Assembly (NCBI GenBank): GCA_950097015.1
Contig: CATNEN010000001.1
Location: forward strand, 26,937,001 to 27,001,000
DNA length: 64,000 nt
Origin: Macrostomum hystrix
Taxonomy: Eukaryota > Platyhelminthes > Macrostomidae
Direction of reading: 5' to 3'
Numbering within the stretch: the first letter of the stretch is position 1; each line of letters starts with the position of its first letter. This document shows, piece after piece, positions 31,819-42,297 of the stretch. The translations under genes were made by a program, and so were the position numbers. The notes beneath the pieces were generated by a model, which made no database searches, was not told where the DNA came from, and worked only from the letters and a program-made list of their open reading frames with translations.

Positions 31819-32404
31819 GAAAGTAATATTGGTCTCTTGGCTGATTTCTCGATTTGATTGGAATAAGTAAAACGTACGTAGCTGATTTCAATGGGCTCTC
31901 CAGAACTCTCCTCTTCCATTCTGTCGCTGAAAACGGCAGCCTATATATTGTTAAACCTTAATTGTTTCGTCTTCGATCATTGTGTCGCTTTCTTTTTATC
32001 TAGCTCGAAATAAAGTACGTTTATTTTTACAGAAAGCAAATTTTAGCATCAGTTTTGGTACTGCTATTTTTCTTCTAATCTTCTATCAGCAGTTAAAACA
32101 TAAGTTGGTATTTATTATTATTATTATAATTTATTTGAATTTTACTTGGTTCGAGAATAAATTGTGAATTCGGTTAGCTACTATCAAAGCAAATAATTTG
32201 TTAGATTTATTATTACTCCTCTCGCTCTAAGAATTTTTTTCGAGTGTAGCTGCAAGTTTTTTTGATACTAAAACTAAGGAAAAATATATATTTAATTATT
32301 TCGTTGGGTGTAGCTATTTTTTGACTGTTGCTGCAATTTTTTTCAGGTTCAAAACAAAAAATATGCTGAGCACAACTAAAAGCGTTTTTCATTTTATAAT
32401 ATTT
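31819..32404. other. AT-rich flank, no gene recognised
   Basis: The right flank of the Ty3/gypsy element, rising in AT content to the start of the degenerate repeat region. The frame at 31982-32167 is of low complexity and not supported. Confidence 0.4.
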
Positions 32405-34830
32405 TACCCCAGATAATTCATGCTTCCCTCGATAATTTATTCTTCGCCCTCAATAATTCCTGCTTTCTTTTTCGATAATTCATTCTACCCCTCGACCAAA
32501 TCATGCTTCCCCCCTTAATAATTTATGCAACCTACATGATAATTTACGCTACCCCTCGTTAATTCGTTCTACCATCCTGATTATTCATGCTTTCCCTTTT
32601 TTAAATTCATTTTACACCCTCGAAATTCGCTCCCCTCAATAATTTATGCTACCGCCTCGATAAATTTCACTACATCTCGATAAGTCATGCATTCTCTCGA
32701 TGATTCATGTTCCATCCTCGATAATTTATGCTCCCCACGATAATTGATCATGCTACCCCCTCGAAAACTCATGCGGCGAGTTACCCGCTTGATAATTCAT
32801 TCTACCCAACCATTGCTCATGCTTTCCCCTCGATAATTTATGCTGCCCCCAAATTTAGGAATATACCGCGATAAAGCTTTCTATCCCCTCGATAATTTAG
32901 CTACTTTTCGATAAATCATGCTACCCCCCCCCAAAAACATTCATGCTATTTCGTCGGTAATTCATTCTTCCCATCGAAAACTCATGTTTCCCTTCAAAAA
33001 GTCATGCTTTCCCTTCAAAAACTCATGCTTTACCTTCGATAATTCATACTTTTACCTCGTCATTTCATGCTACCCCTTGACAATTCGAGCTTCCATTTTG
33101 ATAAATCATTCAATCGTCTTGAAAAAAATTACCCTGAAACTATTATGCTAAATTACCTGAAAATCGCATTTTTACTTCTCAAAATCTCATGCAATGCCTT
33201 CAAGAAATCAAGATATTCCCTAGATATCCAATGCTTTTCCCCACAAATTTCATGTAAATTATTTAATTTATGATGCTGCTTTTCATTGATATCTAGCAAT
33301 ATATTCTTTAGTTTCATGTTCTCATTCGAAATACAGAAAAAACTATGATTGGTTTTCCTGCTATTAGCTTGGATTAAAATATTTTCTCATAGTTTTGAAT
33401 CTAAAAAAGATTTCTGCAATGCTCGAAACACTTTTCTTTAGTTTTGAAAATGACGCTAACAGCTGCGCATGCTCAACAGTCTTCATTTGTTTTTTAATCG
33501 ATAGCGCTTAAAGAAATGCTCGAAAAAAAATTGAAATAAAAAAATAACGCTTTTAGCTAAGCCCAACACATTATTTCTAGCTCTGAATCCGATAACGCTT
33601 GCAGCTATGCTGGAAAATGTTTGTTAGTTTGGAATGTAAAAATTGCTAAAACCTACCTATATGCAACATTATTCATTTATTTTTTAATCCTATTGAATAC
33701 GAGTATTGCTTGCAAGAATGCTTGAAAAAAACTTTACAACTAAAAATAAACAAAACTAATAGCTTTGCTCAATTTTCTAATATTTCAGAATCTAAAAACG
33801 CTGACAGATATGCTCGAAAATTCTTTCCTCAGTTTTGTATCGAATACAACTTGCTGCTGCAAAAAAATATTTTTTTTCTTTTTTTAGCGCGAGAAAAGTA
33901 AAAAGCTAAAAAATATTTGCTTTGACAGTAGCTAATCAATAGCTCTTACTATTAACAGTTAGTTGTACCTAAAAAACCAGAAAATTGATAATAAAGTAAC
34001 ATATACCTACGTTTTTAACTGTTGATGAAAAAATATATTACTTAATTTATCATGCTAGCCCTCGATAAACCATGCGACCCAATCGATATATAATGCAACC
34101 CCTTCGATGATACACTCTAACCCTTTCGATAAATAGTGCTACCTCTCGATAATTTATGCAACCAAGGCCACCGTTGGGGGGGAGATCAGACTTTGAAGTC
34201 CTGAGAAAAAGAAGAATTTTAAATATGCAACTTCACTACTAGCTGCTTATCTTTAATTAATATCTCTCTGACAAATCATGCTACCTCTTTGAAATATCAT
34301 GCTATCCCTCGACAAAGTATGCTACCCCTCGATAATTTATGCTAATCCCACAGTAAATCGTGCCACTCTCAACATTTTATGAAGTTACCTCAGGAGAAAA
34401 ATTTATTCGTTCTCCTTATAATAACTCATGCTTTCTTGCCAATTTATGATTCTCACTCGATAATTTTGATTTTCCAACATTATTCATGCAAGCCAGTTGA
34501 TTAATCATCCTATCCCTCTGAAAATTCATCCTTCACATCAAAAACGCATTCTTCTCCTCGATATTTCATGCAAGCCAGTTGATTAATCATCCCATCCCTC
34601 TGAAAATTCATCCTTCACATCAAAAACGCATACTTCTCCTTGACATTTCACGCTTACCTTTTTAATAATTCATCCCATAGATATATCATGCTTTTTTATC
34701 GATAATTCATGGTACCCCCTCGATAATCGATGTTTTTCTTCAATAATTCGTGCTACCTCGTTGATTTTTATTGCTTTCCCCTCGATAATTCATGGTAACC
34801 CGTCGATAATTCATTCAGTTAATTGACGTG
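32405..34830 (+). repeat. Degenerate AT-rich tandem repeat (CTCGATAATTCATGCTACCC type)
   Basis: Dozens of poorly conserved copies of a roughly 20-base motif, CTCGATAATTCATGCTACCC, are concentrated at 32405-33255 and 34045-34830. The part between (about 33300-34040) has another loose repetition of GCTCGAAAA and TTTAGTTTTGAA blocks. An exact 70-base local duplication (GCAAGCCAGTTGATTAATCATCC) occurs at about 34488 and 34571. No coding region is credible. Confidence 0.8.
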
Positions 34831-35149
34831 AATATCTATATATAGACTCTTTTCATGTTTTGTTTAATAAACTAGCTATTCTGCACCCGCTTCGCGAGAA
34901 CTGTACAACATAAAGCCCATTATCCAGGAAACGAAATAATTATTGTGGAATGCGCGTGAACAACCAACAGAAATTTCTTTCCTCAGTTTTGTATCGAAAT
35001 AAAACTTCGTTTTATTCTACATTTTATATAAGACTCTAGCTATAGGAGAGTAAAATTTTAACCCTAGCTAATTGCCTTATTCTTTTAAATATATATACGT
35101 TTTTTCGAGCAGGGAAGCAATCAGTGTTGCTTTATATTTTGATGGCATA

Positions 35150-35455
35150 ATAATTCGAAGGAGAACATGAAACAAAGGAATATGGCGCTATAGATACGAG
35201 CTATCAATGGATAGCAGCATGAGATATCGAGTAAATTGCAAGGAATTTTAGGGGGAAAGCATTAGGTATCTAGGGGATATCTTATTGTCTTAAATCGATA
35301 AATAATGAGATTTCTAGGGAATAACACAATACTTGGAGGGTAAAGCAATTTTTAATAGACGACAGAATTATTTATTGAAGAGGGTATCATAATTTATCAT
35401 AATAAATAGCGTGAATTATCGAGGAGGAAGCATAAATTATCGAGGGTGTAGCTGC
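35150..35455 (-). repeat. Inverted-orientation copies of the degenerate AT-rich repeat
   Basis: Here the motif appears as its reverse complement (ATAAATTATCGAGGG and GTGAATTATCGAGG near 35408 and 35438). The degenerate arrays at 32.4-34.8 kb and this block therefore face each other, as expected if they were subterminal repeats of one large element or the product of an inversion. Confidence 0.6.
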
Positions 35456-35970
35456 CTGCTGCGTGAACAGCAGCACCTCCTGCACGGGCTGTGTGCAGTA
35501 GAGCTCGGCGCTTTAGTCGCCGACGGCGCAGCAATTCACTTGGAGGGGTCAGGCCGGCGCTGCGATATAGTGCCGCGATAGTGACTTGCTCGCGCTGCGC
35601 CGTTTCCTCCACGCGTGCAGAGAGTTGCTCGAAGAAGTTCTGAGCCTCATCCTGGAGGGTGGCAGGAGGCGTGTTAAAACAGAACAGGCGAGCATTCCGG
35701 TCGCGAAGCCGGACGTCTTACCGAAGCATCCGGGGACAAGGCAGAGCAGCGATAGCTCTGCTGCAGTCTCGGGCCAATCAGCGCTTTGACATCTCCACGG
35801 CCTCGTTGATCCGCTGAGGTGTACCAGAGTGTCCAACCGGAGCCCAGGTCCTCACAGTGAAGTCCAGGCTCGGCTTTGACACCTGAAGTGCGATGACGGT
35901 GCAGCTTTGCCAGCAACCCTCTCTGCTATGCGGCTTTGAGAGTGCGACAGTTCAGCGTCCCAACTCGAAA
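35456..35970 (-). pseudogene. Non-LTR retrotransposon endonuclease relic
   Basis: Read on the minus strand from about 35970, the frame gives F-R-V-G-T-L-N-C-R-T-L-K, the usual opening of an AP-type LINE endonuclease. A D-L-G-S-G-W-T-L-W-Y-T-S block, an R-G-R-G-D-V-K-A-L-I-G-P block and F-F-E-Q-L-S-A-R-V-E-E follow. A stop and frame changes break it, and the usual reverse transcriptase part is missing. It ends near 35460, next to the inverted AT-rich repeat. The clade was not determined. Confidence 0.6.
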
Positions 35971-37373
35971 TGTGCCCTGTGGTAGAGCTGGGGCTCGTTA
36001 TAGGTGAGCCTCATGGTCTTCGGCGCCACCTGGAAGACCCAGATGGACTCGCATGGCAGCAGCTGGGCGTGCGGCGCCACGTTGCCGGCCTCGCTGGTTT
36101 CGCTCGCGACCTCGGGACTGCAAATAGATGAAGACTGCAAATAGATTAAAACTACAAATAGATTAGGACTATAGATTAGGATTAAGACTATATCACTACG
36201 GATAAGACTTCAGTCTTAAGACATCAGACTTTGAGACTTAATAGATGAAGGAAAGATTAAGGCCTATCAGGAACTGAGTATTAAACTTGGAGCGGTAAAC
36301 TCCGGGCAGCCACGTCTCCAAATGTCTGCGGCGGCAACGCAGGCGCACTGGGTGGTGGCGCTACCAGCGCTTCGCCTCATAGCCTTTCCGCAATTATCGT
36401 ATAAGAGCTGCCAAAAACCGGAGTCAACTACGCTACTTACAGCAGTAGGCAGTTTTGCCTTGCATTTGCCGATTATGGGTATATATAATTTCTCATTAGC
36501 TGCCAGCTCGAATTCCTCGCAGAGTTTGAGCACTGCTTGGGGTAGGCACAAAAATTTTGTTCGTGGCTACGAGTTGAACTGGCTACTCTGGGACCAATAG
36601 GACCACATCCTTTCTTTCACTGACCCTCCTCCCCTCCTCCCCTGCCTTCTTCCCCTGGGGCTTGCTTCCCCTAGCCCCTGTGTTTATCTTGGTTGCTTAT
36701 TGTTTGTCTTCCACATTCTCTCCCCCTTCTTCTCTTCCCTCTTCCCATTGATTCATTAATAAATCGACTAAATTTACAACAAAAACTTTCATTTTATGGC
36801 AGGAAGACAGCCAATCAACAAGTATTTGCTTTTTTTCAGCTAAGTTGCAGGCAGTAAATGAATATTTTTAGCCTTAACAAAATAATAATTCCCTGCTCTT
36901 TATCTTCAATGCCAGTCTAACTGTGTCATAAAGTTTTACCCTTTGTATCCTAGCTACGTAGCGATTCAGCAGGAAGGTTTTTCTGGCTTTTTCTGAGTTT
37001 CTCTAAAAACATTTTGAATCCATCGTGCTTTCCGCCGCAACGTGCTTCGGTTCGACTTCCTTCCTCTGGCGACCAGCTAGCAAACAAGAATAGAACAATA
37101 GAGTAAGCCTTGGTGTTTTATAGCCAATGACATAGTCCTATAGTCCGTATTTCTAAGCGGCGATGCAGTGCGTGGGCGGCACTCTGCACGAGCGCTGCTC
37201 CTGTAACTGCGTGAGTCGCTCCCGAAGTGTTGGTTCAAATAGACGACACTTTTGAGACCGCTGAGGCAGCACTTGGTCAACTCAAAGGTGTGCAATTCCC
37301 AGCCGGTAATAGTATATGGCCAGTTACCACTCTGCCGCATTAGCACTGCGGAGATCGGGCGCAAGTTGGTGAA
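35971..37373. other. Mixed region: possible element or exon fragments and a pyrimidine-rich tract
   Basis: At 35952-36140 (minus) a GC-rich open segment could be either host exon or transposon. At 36150-36210 short AAATAGATTA-type repeats appear. At 36605-36760 the plus strand is markedly C/T-rich and resembles a 3' UTR or retroelement tail, followed by AATAAATCGAC near 36765. At 37077-37406 (minus) a frame with W-E-L-H-T-F-E-L-T-K-C-C has a possible acceptor (CTCCGCAG) but no partner exon that I can identify. Confidence 0.35.
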
Positions 37374-40290
37374 TACCCTGCAAAGATAGGAAGGGGAGGC
37401 GGCCAATCACTTTGCAGTGGGGGGACAGTAAACACTGCAGAGATAGGAAGGGGAGGCGGCCAATCAATTTGCAGTGGGGGGACAGTAAACACTGCAGAGA
37501 TAGGAAGGGGAGGCGGCCAATCACTTTGCCGTGTGGGGACAGTAAACACTGCAGAGATAGGAAGGGGAGGCGGCCAATCAATTTGCAGTGGGGGGACAGT
37601 AAACACTGCAAAGATAGGAAGTGGAGGCGGCCAATCAATTTGCAGTGGGGGGACAGTAAACACTGCAGAGATAGGAAGGGGAGGCGGCCAATCACTTTGC
37701 AGTGTGGGGACAGTAAACACTGCAGAGATAGGAAGTGGAGGCGGCCAATCACTTTGCAGTGTGGGGACAGTAAACACTGCAGAGATAGGAAGGGGAGGCG
37801 GCCAATCAATTTGCAGTGGGGGGACAGTAAACACTGCAGAGATAGGAAGGGGAGGCGGCCAATCACTTTGCAGTGTGGGGACAGTAAACACTGCAGAGAT
37901 AGGAAGGGGAGGCGGCCAATCACTTTGCAGTGGGGGGACAGTAAACACTGCAGAGATAGGAAGGGGAGGCGGCCAATCACTTTGCAGTGTGGGGACAGTA
38001 AACACTGCAAAGATAGGAAGGGGAGGCGGCCAATCACTTTGCAGTGGGGGGACAGTAAACACTGCAGAGATAGGAAGGGGAGGCGGCCAATCAATTTGCA
38101 GTGGGGGGACAGTAAACACTGCAGAGATAGGAAGGGGAGGCGGCCAATCACTTTGCAGTGTGGGGACAGTAAACACTGCAGAGATAGGAAGTGGAGGCGG
38201 CCAATCACTTTGCAGTGTGGGGACAGTAAACACTGCAGAGATAGGAAGGGGAGGCGGCCAATCAATTTGCAGTGGGGGGACAGTAAACACTGCAAAGATA
38301 GGAAGTGGAGGCGGCCAATCAATTTGCAGTGGGGGGACAGTAAACACTGCAGAGATAGGAAGGGGAGGCGGCCAATCACTTTGCAGTGTGGGGACAGTAA
38401 ACACTGCAGAGATAGGAAGTGGAGGCGGCCAATCACTTTGCAGTGTGGGGACAGTAAACACTGCAGAGATAGGAAGGGGAGGCGGCCAATCAATTTGCAG
38501 TGGGGGGACAGTAAACACTGCAGAGATAGGAAGGGGAGGCGGCCAATCACTTTGCAGTGTGGGGACAGTAAACACTGCAGAGATAGGAAGGGGAGGCGGC
38601 CAATCACTTTGCAGTGGGGGGACAGTAAACACTGCAGAGATAGGAAGGGGAGGCGGCCAATCACTTTGCAGTGTGGGGACAGTAAACACTGCAAAGATAG
38701 GAAGGGGAGGCGGCCAATCACTTTGCAGTGGGGGGACAGTAAACACTGCAGAGATAGGAAGGGGAGGCGGCCAATCAATTTGCAGTGGGGGGACAGTAAA
38801 CACTGCAGAGATAGGAAGGGGAGGCGGCCAATCACTTTGCAGTGTGGGGACAGTAAACACTGCAGAGATAGGAAGTGGAGGCGGCCAATCACTTTGCAGT
38901 GTGGGGACAGTAAACACTGCAGAGATAGGAAGGGGAGGCGGCCAATCAATTTGCAGTGGGGGGACAGTAAACACTGCAGAGATAGGAAGGGGAGGCGGCC
39001 AATCACTTTGCAGTGTGGGGACAGTAAACACTGCAGAGATAGGAAGGGGAGGCGGCCAATCACTTTGCAGTGGGGGGACAGTAAACACTGCAGAGATAGG
39101 AAGGGGAGGCGGCCAATCACTTTGCAGTGTGGGGACAGTAAACACTGCAAAGATAGGAAGGGGAGGCGGCCAATCAATTTGCAGTGGGGGGACAGTAAAC
39201 ACTGCAGAGATAGGAAGGGGAGGCGGCCAATCACTTTGCAGTGTGGGGACAGTAAACACTGCAAAGATAGGAAGGGGAGGCGGCCAATCAATTTGCAGTG
39301 GGGGGACAGTAAACACTGCAGAGATAGGAAGGGGAGGCGGCCAATCAATTTGCAGTGGGGGGACAGTAAACACTGCAGAGATAGGAAGGGGAGGCGGCCA
39401 ATCACTTTGCAGTGTGGGGACAGTAAACACTGCAGAGATAGGAAGGGGAGGCGGCCAATCAATTTGCAGTGGGGGGACAGTAAACACTGCAGAGATAGGA
39501 AGGGGAGGCGGCCAATCAATTTGCAGTGGGGGGACAGTAAACACTGCAGAGATAGGAAGGGGAGGCGGCCAATCAATTTGCAGTGTGGGGACAGTAAACA
39601 CTGCAGAGATAGGAAGTGGAGGCGGCCAATCAATTTGCAGTGGGGGGACAGTAAACACTGCAGAGATAGGAAGGGGAGGCGGCCAATCACTTTGCAGTGT
39701 GGGGACAGTAAACACTGCAGAGATAGGAAGGGGAGGCGGCCAATCACTTTGCAGTGTGGGGACAGTAAACACTGCAGAGATAGGAAGTGGAGGCGGCCAA
39801 TCAATTTGCTGTGCGGGGGCAGTAAACACTGCAGAGATAGGAAGGGGAGGCGGCCAATCAATTTGCAGTGGGGGGACAGTAAACACTGCAGAGAAAGGAA
39901 GGGGAGGCGGCCAATCAATTTGCAGTGGGGGGACAGTAAACACTGCAGAGATAGGAAGTGGAGGCGGCCAATCAATTTGCAGTGGGGGGACAGTAAACAC
40001 TGCAGAGATAGGAAGGGGAGGCGGCCAATCAATTTGCAGTGGGGGGACAGTAAACACTGCAGAGATAGGAAGTGGAGGCGGCCAATCAATTTGCAGTGGG
40101 GGGACAGTAAACACTGCAGAGATAGGAAGGGGAGGCGGCCAATCAATTTGCAGTGGGGGGACAGTAAACACTGCAGAGATAGGAAGGGGAGGCGGCCAAT
40201 CACTTTGCAGTGTGGGGACAGTAAACACTGCAGAGATAGGAAGGGGAGGCGGCCAATCACTTTGCCGTGCGGGGGCAGTAAACACAGCAA
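37374..40290 (+). repeat. 57-bp tandem array with 684-bp higher-order repeats
   Basis: About 51 head-to-tail 57-bp units. Each holds a GGCCAATC (CCAAT-type) motif and a TTTGCAGTG block. Unit variants (CAATTTGC or CACTTTGC; GTGGGGGG or GTGTGGGG; AAGGGG or AAGTGG; GCAGAG or GCAAAG) recur in the same order over 12 units: the GCAAAG...AAGTGG unit at 37607 recurs at 38291, exactly 684 bases on, and the following units match one for one. Because 57 is divisible by three, open frames of over 900 codons exist on both strands. These are judged non-coding. Confidence 0.95.
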
Positions 40291-40682
40291 AAATATAGCT
40301 TATCCGAGTATCTAGAATAATGGGAACACGAGGTTGGCGTTCATCTGAAATTCGCAGTTTACAGTTTACAGTTTTTCTGCATATTTGATGACGTTCCAAA
40401 CAGTTTTGTCGTCTTGCCTCGTTTTCCATTTACTGGATCACGATCTCGGAGAGTCATTTGAATCAAGAAAATTAATTAGAAAACTTTCTGTCGTACCTTA
40501 ATAACAAGGCGAACTATTGTTTTAAGAGATAGCTCAGCCAAGAAAAAAACAAACCACTGATGGCCACTCTGGCCCTTCATAATATTTTGAACATGACTGA
40601 CGACAACGTTCCGCCCACAACATAATGTGAATATAGCGCAATCAACCAGAGCAACGTGCCGCATGTGGACGCTATGAACAAT
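40291..40682. other. Unique sequence between two arrays, no gene seen
   Basis: No domain or repeat recognised. The frame at 40476-40706 on the minus strand is not supported. Confidence 0.4.
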
Positions 40683-40856
40683 AAGTACATTAGTTAACAA
40701 GTACATTAGCTAACAAGTACATTAGCTAACAAGTACATTAGCTAACAAGTGCATTAGCTAACAAGTGCATTAGCTAACAAGTGCATTAGCTAACAAGTGC
40801 ATTAGCTAACAAGTGCATTAGCTAACAAGTACATTAGCTAACAAGTACATTAGTTT
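40683..40856 (+). repeat. 16-bp tandem repeat
   Basis: About ten copies of AACAAGTACATTAGCT. A run of central copies has AAGTGCATT in place of AAGTACATT, so the variant spread as a block. No coding meaning. Confidence 0.9.
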
Positions 40857-42161
40857 AGCAGACAGATACGCGCAGTACAGCAGATATTGTTAATGATCAT
40901 GAGCATAGTTAAGTAGTCAAGCGGCGCCACACTTCCTTTGCTATCTACCGAATTATGCATGCATTTTGGAACATCAAGAGCCTACAGCAAGAATAATTCT
41001 GCTCTAAAACAAATACTAACTTGAAAAACTAACTTAAAAATTAAATAACCGTACAATTTGTATTGATTAAATACATTTTTCAACATTTTTTCGCTCCAGT
41101 TTAAATTGAATAACACGATTGCGAATGAGTGAAGGGGTGACAATGAGATAGAGGCTGAGAGATGCAGACTAAATTGCGTGGAGGCCAGAATTAGTGTTGG
41201 CATCTGAAAAGGCCGTTTGTCTCAAAAGCGAAAAGCATTCGGACAGTTTAACTGTCAGAAATGTCAATAGTGACAATTCACAGCTTTACCATTGTTTCGA
41301 TTCTACGGATAGTCGCGAACGTATGCTAATTTAGAGTAGCGGAGCGTTGAATTTTGTGAAAGATGTCACTCAGGAAGGATTTGCTCCCAGCTGATTAAAC
41401 TAGCTGCCCGGCTGCTAGGACGAAATGGACCGGGCTGGCTTAGCTCAACATGGCTAATCTGAGTGCTTTCCTTTGTCATTCTCACAACTGGCGCTGGCGT
41501 GTTCCCAGGAGAAATTCTTTCTGTCGAGGCTGTCTTCCTGCAAGCTGTCCATCCCTCTAATAGGATTTCGTACTTGCTCAACTCGAGGAAGCGAACTCGA
41601 GTTCAATAGTTTAAAGTTATCTCAAAAGTTAAGCAAATGTTCGCAGCCAGCTGCATTTGTTCTTCGCCGCAATGCAATGGTCTATTTTTAGCTGCGAAAG
41701 CAGAGAACTCAAATCCGGTTCTAACTGGATCTCGGAAAAATATAGCAAGTCGCCCACTACAAAGACGCAATCTGTAACTTTTCTTTTTTGCTGAAGCGTG
41801 TTTTCTTTGCATCTCAAACGGAAAAAGACTTCCCAAGTAGAGAAAAATCTAGCTTCGACCCCTGAACAGTGCCACTCTCCCAGATTTGAAATCCCCTTAG
41901 TTTCGCGTCCCGTGACTTTTCTGGGCTTGTTTTTTTCGGGTTTTTCTTCTGCCATGATCTCCTCGCAGATTCCATGCTGGCTTTTTCGACCTTTGCAGAA
42001 AAACTCCTTTCCAACTGCGCTTCCGCTTCCCCAGTCTGCAATGAGCGCATTTTACTAGCAGCATCCGCAGCTTCCAATGAGCCGCGCCAATGCACAGCCT
42101 CTTCCCAATGACAATCGGGCAGCAATTTCAGGCGAATCGCCGACCTCCTCCATTGTGCGGC
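40857..42161. other. Upstream region of the serine protease gene, no other gene supported
   Basis: Several overlapping open frames at 41366-42125 have no domain and look like chance frames. The last 150 bases before the TATA box are GC-rich and may hold the proximal promoter. Confidence 0.4.
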
Positions 42162-42168
42162 TATATAA
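42162..42168 (+). promoter_or_regulatory. TATA box of the serine protease gene
   Basis: TATATAA in the context GGCTATATAAGCC, about 130 bases before the ATG. A TTAGTCCA initiator-like motif lies about 20-25 bases downstream. This predicts a leader of about 110 bases. Confidence 0.75.
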
Positions 42169-42297
42169 GCCAGCTCCGTTCGTTAGTCCACTGGGCTTGC
42201 TTTCACAGACCGCGGCAGGGAGCCGGATTAGAAATAGAAAAACATTTCTCAGTTTCATTCTAATTTGATTTCCCCCCTACCGTCTGAGATTGAAGCC

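Noticed and set aside
37140-37260. tRNA-like GGTTCAAAT motif near 37233
   Set aside because: No A box at the right distance and no cloverleaf can be drawn.
37077-37406. Possible host exon on the minus strand
   Set aside because: A plausible acceptor exists, but no donor partner, domain or neighbouring exon could be found.
37324-40429. Open frames of about 920-1030 codons over the 57-bp array
   Set aside because: Four frames on both strands are open at once, which is expected of a 57-base unit lacking stops. No start context, domain or exon structure supports any one frame.
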